Both the position numbers and the translations under genes were made by a program. A stretch of DNA of 64,000 nucleotides, taken from NCBI RefSeq assembly GCF_000255555.1, contig NZ_AGRW01000043.1, positions 62,001 to 126,000 on the forward strand, read 5' to 3'. The notes under the pieces were generated by a model. That model saw nothing but the letters and a program-made list of their open reading frames with translations. It did no database searches and had not been told where the DNA came from. Each line of letters opens with the position of its first letter. The first letter of the stretch is position 1. The stretch is from Treponema saccharophilum DSM 2985 (GTDB taxonomy: Bacteria > Spirochaetota > Spirochaetia > Treponematales > Treponemataceae). Of the stretch, positions 58,476-64,000 are shown piece after piece.

Positions 58476-58527
58476 AAAGGAAACGGGGCCCGCAAAAAAA
58501 AACGCGAAGCCCCGTTTCCTTTTTTTT
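58476..58527. terminator. Terminator between the linker-protein gene and trpGD
   Basis: A long stem AAAGGAAACGGGGC/GCCCCGTTTCCTTT around a 19-nt loop, followed by T residues on the plus strand; the minus strand shows a weaker tail. It separates the convergent genes. Confidence 0.88.
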
Positions 58528-58569
58528 GGCAAATCTGCTTCAATCCAGAAGATTTGCCGCTTTCGGATT

Positions 58570-60168
58570 TCAGAATGAAGCCGACACTTCCAGAATCTCG
58601 CGCAATTTCCCGAGCGTCTTCCCGCTGTCGATTGCCCCCGCAGCCATCGCGAAGCCTTCCTTGAGCGTCTTCGCCTTGCCGCCGAGATACAGGACCGCGG
58701 CCGTGTTGAGCGCGACGGCGGCGCGTATCGTCCTGCGCCCGCGCCCGTTCAGCACGTCCATGGCAAGCGCGGCGTTTTCCGCGCCGCTTCCGCCGGAAAG
58801 CTCGTCCTCGTCAGCGTAATCGATTCCGAAATCGGCGGGGTTTATTACATAGCGGTTCTCGCGCCCCTTCTCGTCAATCTGGTAGACGTGCGTCGGCGCG
58901 CACGGGGAAATCTCGTCGTACCCGTCCTCGCTCGTCACGACCATCACGCGCTTTGCCCCGAGCGCTTTCGCGGCATGGGCATAATCCTCAAGCAAATCCT
59001 TCGAGTAGACGCCGAGAACCTCGATTTCCGCGCCCGCCGGATTGAGGAGCGGCCCGAGAATGTTCATTATCGTCTTTATCCCGAGCACCTTCCTGACGGG
59101 AGCGGCGAAGCGCATTGCCGAATGGTAGACCGGAGCCATGAGGAAGCCGAATCCCGTCTTCTTGATAAGGGAGGCGGTCTGCTCCGGCGTCGCCATTATC
59201 TTTATGCCGAGATTCTCGAAGAAATCGGCGGCGCCGCTTTTCGACGAGACAGCCCTGTTGCCGTGCTTCGCCATCACCTGGCCGCAGGACGCCGCGCAAA
59301 TCGCGGAAAGAGACGAGATGTTGAACGAGCCTTTCCCGTCGCCGCCTGTTCCGACAATCTCCGCAAGCCCGGCGGAATCTATCGGGAGGCACTTCTTCTT
59401 GTTGAGAAGCGCGCGCGCGCAGCCGACCATCTCGCTGACGACGGGCCCCTTGGCCGCCATCGCGACGAGAATCGCAGACATGACGCGCTCGTCCATCATG
59501 CCCGACGTCAGGATATCCATGAACGACGAAGCCTGCTCCTCCGTGAGGCTCTCGCCCGCGATAAGCTGGTTGAGAATCTTCGCGTGCGGAAGGTTCTCGC
59601 GCCGGTAGTTGAGGAACGCCTTGAATATCGAGTCGCCGGACTCCGAAGCGATGGACTCGGGATGGAACTGGACGCCCTCGACGACCATCGTCTTGTGCCT
59701 GATTCCCATTATGTCGCCGTCCTTCGCGCGCGCCGTCACCTCGAATTCGGCGGGAAGCGTTGACTCGTCGATGACGAGCGAATGGTAGCGCGTGAACGTC
59801 CCGCTTTTTCCGACAATCCTGAAAAGCCCGCAGCCGTCCGTCGCCATGGTCTCGACGATTCCGTGGCGGATGTACTTCGCGCCGACAATCTTCGCCCCGA
59901 ACGCGGCTCCTATCGCCTGATGCCCGAGGCAAATCCCGAGGACGGGAAGCTTGCCCGCAAAATACCGTATCGCTTCGATCGAGATTCCCGCCTGCTCGGG
60001 CGTTCCGGGGCCGGGGCCGACGACGATGTGGGTCGGGCGCGCATTCTCGATATCCGCGACGGAACATTCCTCCGAGCGGAAAACCCGCACCTCGTCGCCG
60101 GAAACGCGCTCAAGCGACTGCACGATATTGAACGAAAAAGAATCCTTGTTGTCTATGAAAGCAATCAT
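58570..60168 (-). CDS. trpGD: Fused anthranilate synthase glutamine amidotransferase / anthranilate phosphoribosyltransferase
   Basis: A 532-aa fusion. The TrpG domain (about 1-190) has GPGPGTPEQAG, catalytic Cys80 in LGICLGHQ and His169/Glu171 in VQFHPESI; it feeds ammonia to TrpE. The TrpD domain (about 200-532) has EIVGTGGDGKGSFNISSL, AKHGNRAVSSKSGAADFFENLG, HSAMRFAAPVRKVLGIKTIMNILGPLLNPA and DEISPCAPTHV. The arrangement is that of enterobacterial TrpD. ATG 60168 follows AGGAGGAG; the extension to 60192 is ignored. It lies 20 bp after trpE in the same transcript. Confidence 0.95.
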   Translation of the reverse strand: MIAFIDNKDSFSFNIVQSLERVSGDEVRVFRSEECSVADIENARPTHIVVGPGPGTPEQAGISIEAIRYFAGKLPVLGICLGHQAIGAAFGAKIVGAKYIRHGIVETMATDGCGLFRIVGKSGTFTRYHSLVIDESTLPAEFEVTARAKDGDIMGIRHKTMVVEGVQFHPESIASESGDSIFKAFLNYRRENLPHAKILNQLIAGESLTEEQASSFMDILTSGMMDERVMSAILVAMAAKGPVVSEMVGCARALLNKKKCLPIDSAGLAEIVGTGGDGKGSFNISSLSAICAASCGQVMAKHGNRAVSSKSGAADFFENLGIKIMATPEQTASLIKKTGFGFLMAPVYHSAMRFAAPVRKVLGIKTIMNILGPLLNPAGAEIEVLGVYSKDLLEDYAHAAKALGAKRVMVVTSEDGYDEISPCAPTHVYQIDEKGRENRYVINPADFGIDYADEDELSGGSGAENAALAMDVLNGRGRRTIRAAVALNTAAVLYLGGKAKTLKEGFAMAAGAIDSGKTLGKLREILEVSASF

Positions 60169-60188
60169 CTCACTCCTCCTGATTTTCC

Positions 60189-61673
60189 TCACGCATCGAA
60201 ACCGCCCTCAAGGACGGAGCGCAGCGCGCCGAGCTTCTCGTTCGTCTCCTCCCATTCCCTGTCCGGGTCGGAATCATAGACGATGCCGCCGCCCGCCTGA
60301 AGGCTCCAGACATTCCCCTGCCGGAGCGCGCACCGTATCGCTATGCAGAAATCGAGGTCGCCGTTCGACTGTATGTAGCCGACGGCGCCCGCATAGAACC
60401 GGCGCTTTGTCTTCTCAAGGCGCGACAGAATCTGTATGGCGTTTATCTTCGGGGCGCCGGAAACGGTGCCCGCAGGGAACGCGCAGCGGAGAACCTGAAT
60501 CGGCTTGACGCCCTCGCGGACTTTCCCCTGCACGTCGGAGACGATATGCATGACGTGGCTGAAATACTCGACGTCCATGAACCGCGTCACATCGACGCTT
60601 CCGTTCTCGCAGACGCGCCCGAGGTCGTTCCTCGCCAAATCGACGAGCATCAGGTGCTCCGCGCGCTCCTTCTCGTTGCCGACAAGCTCAGCCTTTAGCG
60701 CCTCGTCCTCCTTAGAATTCGCGCCGCGCCTCCTTGTCCCCGCAATCGGGCGGATAGACGCGACGCCGTCCCGGACGCGCACGAGGCTTTCGGGGCTTGA
60801 GCCGACGAGCTGCCTGTCGCCGAAATCGATGTAGAGGAGGTACGGGCTCGGGTTCACGCTGCGGAGGCGGCGGTATATCTCGAGCGCCGACGACGCGCAT
60901 TCGAACTGGAGGCGGCGGCTCGGGACAGCCTGAAGGAGGTCGCCCGCGATTATGCGCTTCTTTATCTCGACGACCTTCTCCTTGTACTCGCGCTCGCTCT
61001 GCTCGAGGTTCGTGATGACGCGCACCGGCTTCCGCTCCTCCGGGCGGGAAAGGTACGTGAAATCCATGTCGCCGAGTCGCGCCTTGAGGTCGGCAACCGC
61101 CTTGTCGAGGTCAATCTGGTGCTCGTTGTAGTTGAGCGCGAAGACGTGGAGCTTTTCCGTGAAATGATCGAAGATTATGTAGATGTGCCCCGCTATGAAT
61201 TCGCTTTCGGGAACGTGAAGCTCGTCCGTCTGGGGAGCCATGTCTATCGTGTCGCACCGCGCCGCGAATTCGTAGGAAAGATAGCCGAGCCCGGACGCGG
61301 GAACGGGAATGCTGTTCGGCGAGCGCGTCCCGTCCTCGTTGTTCACGACGCTCATGTCGTTCTGCGAGGCGACGTAAAGGAGCGCGTCGAGTATGTCGGG
61401 CGTATGGAGGACGCGGCTTCCCGGGGCAATCGTCTCGCCCGTCGTGTTCCGCGCCTTGTACGGCAGCCGCCTCCCGTCTATGAGGAACGCGACCCCGTCA
61501 TCATCCTGCACGATATGGAACGCAGGTTCCGTCATTATAATCGAGTAGCGCTCCCTGCCCCGCGCAAAGCTCGCGCTCTCCAATATAGCGCTGGCGCCTA
61601 TCTTCCTGGCAAGCGAGAAAGGCGTGTACCTGTCGCAGGGAACCGAAAAATAAATTGAGTCATCTCTTGCCAT
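60189..61673 (-). CDS. trpE: Anthranilate synthase component I
   Basis: Makes anthranilate from chorismate with ammonia from TrpG, 494 aa. The N-terminal regulatory part has ILESASFARGRERYSIIM, equivalent to the LLES tryptophan-binding motif. The chorismate-binding core has PSPYLLYIDFGDRQLVGSSPESLVRV, IRPIAGTRRRG, HLMLVDLARNDLGRVCENGSV, SHVMHIVSDVQGKV, FPAGTVSGAPKINAI, RRFYAGAVGYI and QAGGGIVYDSDP. The pabB alternative is unlikely given trpGD beside it. ATG 61673 follows GGAGGAG at 8 nt. A consensus promoter and the palindromic operator lie upstream. Confidence 0.94.
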   Translation of the reverse strand: MARDDSIYFSVPCDRYTPFSLARKIGASAILESASFARGRERYSIIMTEPAFHIVQDDDGVAFLIDGRRLPYKARNTTGETIAPGSRVLHTPDILDALLYVASQNDMSVVNNEDGTRSPNSIPVPASGLGYLSYEFAARCDTIDMAPQTDELHVPESEFIAGHIYIIFDHFTEKLHVFALNYNEHQIDLDKAVADLKARLGDMDFTYLSRPEERKPVRVITNLEQSEREYKEKVVEIKKRIIAGDLLQAVPSRRLQFECASSALEIYRRLRSVNPSPYLLYIDFGDRQLVGSSPESLVRVRDGVASIRPIAGTRRRGANSKEDEALKAELVGNEKERAEHLMLVDLARNDLGRVCENGSVDVTRFMDVEYFSHVMHIVSDVQGKVREGVKPIQVLRCAFPAGTVSGAPKINAIQILSRLEKTKRRFYAGAVGYIQSNGDLDFCIAIRCALRQGNVWSLQAGGGIVYDSDPDREWEETNEKLGALRSVLEGGFDA

Positions 61674-61693
61674 ATGCAAATCTCCTCCGCTTT

Positions 61694-61751
61694 GTTTCTA
61701 TGTATAGAAACACGATGCGTGAACTATATACCTAATCAGGGCGAGATTCAA
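61694..61751 (-). promoter_or_regulatory. trpE promoter and candidate trp operator
   Basis: TTGAAT (61746-61751) and TATAGT (61723-61728) are exactly 17 bp apart on the minus strand. Eleven bases after the -10 is GTTTCTATGTATAGAAAC read on the plus strand (61694-61711), palindromic except at the centre pair and differing from the trpB site at one base. Confidence 0.8.
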
Positions 61752-61878
61752 CAGAAATCCGCATCACGCGCAAAAAAAATTCGCTTTTCCCGCCGCACAA
61801 AAATCGCGGGTATGCACAGAATCAAAATAGAAGATATAATCATAACTTCAACGACAGACTAGACGGAGAAAGAACCAG

Positions 61879-63723
61879 ATGGAAATGGAAGAAGAAAGAA
61901 AAAACGAAATCGAAAATATGATAAACGAGCTTGCGGAAAAGCTCGACAAGGCAGACGAAAAGAACGGGGCCGAGGACGGCGGCAGCGACGGCGGAGAGCC
62001 GGAAGCGGTGCGCCCCTTCCACAGGCGCGGGCGTCCGCGGAAGGGGGACTTCACGGGACGGACGAGCGGAATCCTCAGCAGCATATCGACAATCGTGATA
62101 TCGCTGAGGAAAAGCAACTTCATGCCGCCGGACACGAAAGTGTTCGGCGACTCGGTGGAGAAGCTCAAGGCGTACCTCGACGTGAACGAGATTCAGGCGG
62201 TCATTTTCGCGTCGCTGTTCACGATGTACTTCGACAACACGGGAAGGCCGGTCTCCTACTACACGCTCGCGGACTTCTACCAGTGCAACCCGCTCATCGT
62301 GATGCAGTCGCACGGGGAGCTCGAGCTGCTCGTCGAGCGCGGGTACATCGAGGAATGCGACCCGCCGGACGACGTGTATTCGCGCCCGTTCTACAAGATT
62401 CCCGCGTACGTCGTCGATGCCGTCGTCGCGAACAAGCCCGTCCCGCCGAGGGAGACGCAGGAGAACCTCACGATACAGACGTTCATCCATCAGGTGGAGA
62501 AGCTCGGCGACAAGCGTGCGGATTCCGGGGCGAAAATCCAGACGCTCTACGATTCCGTCAAAAGCAAGGAGCGCGCGCACAAGAACGTAAAGACTCTCGC
62601 GAACGTGAAGAAGCTCCTCCCGGACATACAGGACAGGACGCTCCTCTACGATGTCGCCGCGGGGATGATAAACCACATCAACACGGAAGTGGACCTCATG
62701 GTGCTCGTCAACAGGAACACGGACGAAAGCGCTGGAAGGCAGGCGCTCCTCAGCTCGTTCATGGACGAGACGCACGTCCTTTTCGCGAAGGAGCTCGTGC
62801 AGTTCGAGAACAAGGCGTCGATGATGGACTCGACCGTCTCGCTGACGGACAAGGCGTTCGAGCTGATTCTCGGCGACGAGGGAAAGTTCTACCAGAAAAA
62901 AGTCGGCGACAAGCAGCTCAAGTCGCCGGAGAAAATTCAGGAGAAGGAGCTTTTCTACATGCCGGAGAACGAGGCGGAAGTCGGGAAGCTCACGAACTCG
63001 CTGATGAAGGACAACCTCTCCGCGCTCCAGCAGCGCCTTGCAGAACGGAAGCTCCCGAAAGGAATCTGCGCGATATTCTACGGCGAGCCGGGCACGGGAA
63101 AGACGGAGACCGTCTACCAGATGGCGAGAAAGACCGGGCGCGCCGTCTTCCACGTCGACATCGGCAACATGCGCTCGCAGTGGTACGGCGAGACCGAGCA
63201 GAAATTCTCCAAGCTGTTCTCCGACTACAGGAAGATGTGCGAGAGCGCGGAAAAAGGGAGCGGGCTGTTCCCCATCCTTCTGTTCAACGAGGCGGACGCG
63301 ATTTTCGGCAAGCGGGTCGAAATCCAGTCGAACGGAGGCGGGCGCGTGGACAACACCATACAGAACATCCTTCTCGAGGAGATGGAGCGACTTCCCGGCA
63401 TCCTCATCGCGACGACGAACCTTGAGGGAAACCTCGACGCGGCGTTCGAGCGGCGGTTTTTGTTCAAGGTAAAATTCGCGAAGCCGAACGCGGACGTGAA
63501 GTCGAAGATATGGAAGAGCAACCTCGGCTGGCTCACGGACGAGCAGGCAAGGAAGCTCGCGATGGACTTCTCGTTCGCGGGCGGAGAAATCGCCAACATC
63601 GTCAGGAAAATAACGATGGACGAAATCCTCACCGGAAAAGTTCCCCCGTTCGAGACCGTCCTCGAATACTGCAGGACGGAAAAAATCCAGAGCGGAAAGG
63701 CGACCGTCGGCTTCAAGAGCTGA
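61879..63723 (+). CDS. AAA+ ATPase with AT-hook-like N-terminal motif
   Basis: This 614-aa cytoplasmic protein has an acidic N-terminal coil, then RRGRPRKGD (about 49-57), a match to the AT-hook core. A helical/winged-type region (about 85-180: VNEIQAVIFASLFTMYF...VSYYTLADFYQCNPLIVMQSHGELELLVERGYIEE) reads like a small HTH. The C-terminal AAA+ module at about 390-560 has Walker A GEPGTGKTE, Walker B PILLFNEADAIFG, sensor 1 LIATTN and arginine finger AAFERRFLFK. It resembles proteasomal/FtsH-class AAA domains, without a protease. Probably a DNA- or protein-remodelling ATPase; role unknown. TATAAT at 61835-61840 may be its -10. Divergent from trpE. Confidence 0.85.
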   Translation: MEMEEERKNEIENMINELAEKLDKADEKNGAEDGGSDGGEPEAVRPFHRRGRPRKGDFTGRTSGILSSISTIVISLRKSNFMPPDTKVFGDSVEKLKAYLDVNEIQAVIFASLFTMYFDNTGRPVSYYTLADFYQCNPLIVMQSHGELELLVERGYIEECDPPDDVYSRPFYKIPAYVVDAVVANKPVPPRETQENLTIQTFIHQVEKLGDKRADSGAKIQTLYDSVKSKERAHKNVKTLANVKKLLPDIQDRTLLYDVAAGMINHINTEVDLMVLVNRNTDESAGRQALLSSFMDETHVLFAKELVQFENKASMMDSTVSLTDKAFELILGDEGKFYQKKVGDKQLKSPEKIQEKELFYMPENEAEVGKLTNSLMKDNLSALQQRLAERKLPKGICAIFYGEPGTGKTETVYQMARKTGRAVFHVDIGNMRSQWYGETEQKFSKLFSDYRKMCESAEKGSGLFPILLFNEADAIFGKRVEIQSNGGGRVDNTIQNILLEEMERLPGILIATTNLEGNLDAAFERRFLFKVKFAKPNADVKSKIWKSNLGWLTDEQARKLAMDFSFAGGEIANIVRKITMDEILTGKVPPFETVLEYCRTEKIQSGKATVGFKS

Positions 63724-63760
63724 CGGCGGGAACGCCTGCCGCAAAAACACGGAAAGACAA

Positions 63761-63790
63761 AAAAACGCGCCCCAAAAAGGCGCGTTTTTT
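63761..63790. terminator. Bidirectional terminator after AAA+ gene
   Basis: AAAAACGCGCC pairs with GGCGCGTTTTT around a CCAAAAA loop; T-runs on both strands serve the AAA+ gene and the convergent gene starting beyond the window. Confidence 0.9.
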
Positions 63791-63804
63791 TTCGTTCCCC
63801 AACA

Positions 63805-64000
63805 TCAGCGGGCATCGACTATGTACGTCGAGACGTATTCCTTTCCAAGAATGTCGGAAATCACGACCTGAATCTCGTTGTGCCCGCGCGGGACGGAAAT
63901 CTCGCCCAGAAACTGCCTGTCGCTGCTCGGATAGACGGTCGAAAGCGGGTGGAGGTTCTTCCCCTTGACGCAGAGCTTCCCGTCGACCTCGTAGAGGACG
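63805..64000 (-). CDS. 3' end of a gene of unknown function (5' part outside window)
   Basis: The last 64 codons of a minus-strand gene are visible, ending VDAR at stop 63805-63807. The sequence VLYEVDGKLCVKGKNLHPLSTVYPSSDRQFLGEISVPRGHNEIQVVISDILGKEYVSTYIV has the alternating pattern of an Ig-like or FlgD-like beta-sandwich, suggesting an extracytoplasmic domain. Too little is present to name it. The frame is free of stops to the window edge and a terminator follows, which supports coding. Confidence 0.7.
   Translation of the reverse strand, partial: VLYEVDGKLCVKGKNLHPLSTVYPSSDRQFLGEISVPRGHNEIQVVISDILGKEYVSTYIVDAR

Overview
The window looks like a chromosomal segment of a Treponema-type spirochaete, probably a free-living or gut/rumen species rather than a reduced pathogen. 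Reasons: the infC-rpmI-rplT cluster followed by a coiled-coil protein and a ZapA-like gene, the paired TIGR03546/TIGR03545 genes, a small bactofilin, relaxed spirochaete-style lipoboxes (LFSC, FLSC, LQSC), a FliM-type EIDxLL peptide, an RND/LolA-like cluster, and a full set of tryptophan genes next to a secreted GH5 glucanase. Most of the window is GC-rich. A stretch at about 25.6-30.3 kb is clearly more AT-rich and looks like an accessory insertion. The species assignment is inference.

Layout. 0-8 kb: signal peptidase I (cut by the window edge), tRNA-Val, infC/rpmI/rplT, a coiled-coil gene, zapA-like and UPF0178 genes, then a minus-strand HD-GYP protein, an RNA m5C methyltransferase and a GH3 lipoprotein. 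8-16.6 kb: an SDR, a lipoprotein, a winged-helix protein, then a tightly overlapped minus-strand operon TPR-mtaB-mlaE-mlaF-mlaD-lipoprotein (Mla/MCE lipid transport), and a bactofilin. 16.6-25.6 kb: the TIGR03546/03545 pair, a 561-aa protein with a FliM-like peptide, yebC, ruvC, a NeuB-like synthase and GH5. 25.6-30.4 kb: AT-rich accessory genes (unknown protein, XRE regulator, barrel-like protein, GF/DY-repeat protein, CAP lipoprotein). 30.4-38.2 kb: hisS, small secreted or housekeeping genes, an interspersed repeat array, cstA, an M48 protease, SH3 and flavin reductase-like genes.

38.2-48.9 kb is the most system-like region. An ArsR regulator is divergent from an RND (MMPL-type) exporter. 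It is followed by three LolA-like outer-membrane lipoprotein-sorting paralogues and a 571-aa barrel-type outer-membrane protein with a compositionally foreign central segment. A chemoreceptor gene, a 27-copy heptamer repeat and IS-like short repeats interrupt the cluster. I infer an envelope transport route running from RND pump through periplasmic carriers to an outer-membrane protein.

49-61.7 kb: META lipoprotein, nadE, rlmJ, then tryptophan biosynthesis on the minus strand in three blocks: trpE-trpGD (fused), trpCF (fused) with an NrtR-like Nudix regulator and a secreted protein, and trpBA. trpE and trpB have matching promoters (TTGAAT or TTGAAC, 17 bp, TATAGT or TAGAAT), each followed by the same 18-bp palindrome GTTTCTATrTATAGAAAC. 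This is a strong candidate for a shared operator. The window ends with an AAA+ ATPase carrying an AT-hook-like motif and the 3' end of a further gene.

A window-wide pattern is that at least nine genes have a -10 hexamer ending only 6-9 nt before the start codon and no usable Shine-Dalgarno sequence. This predicts leaderless mRNAs alongside normal SD-led genes.
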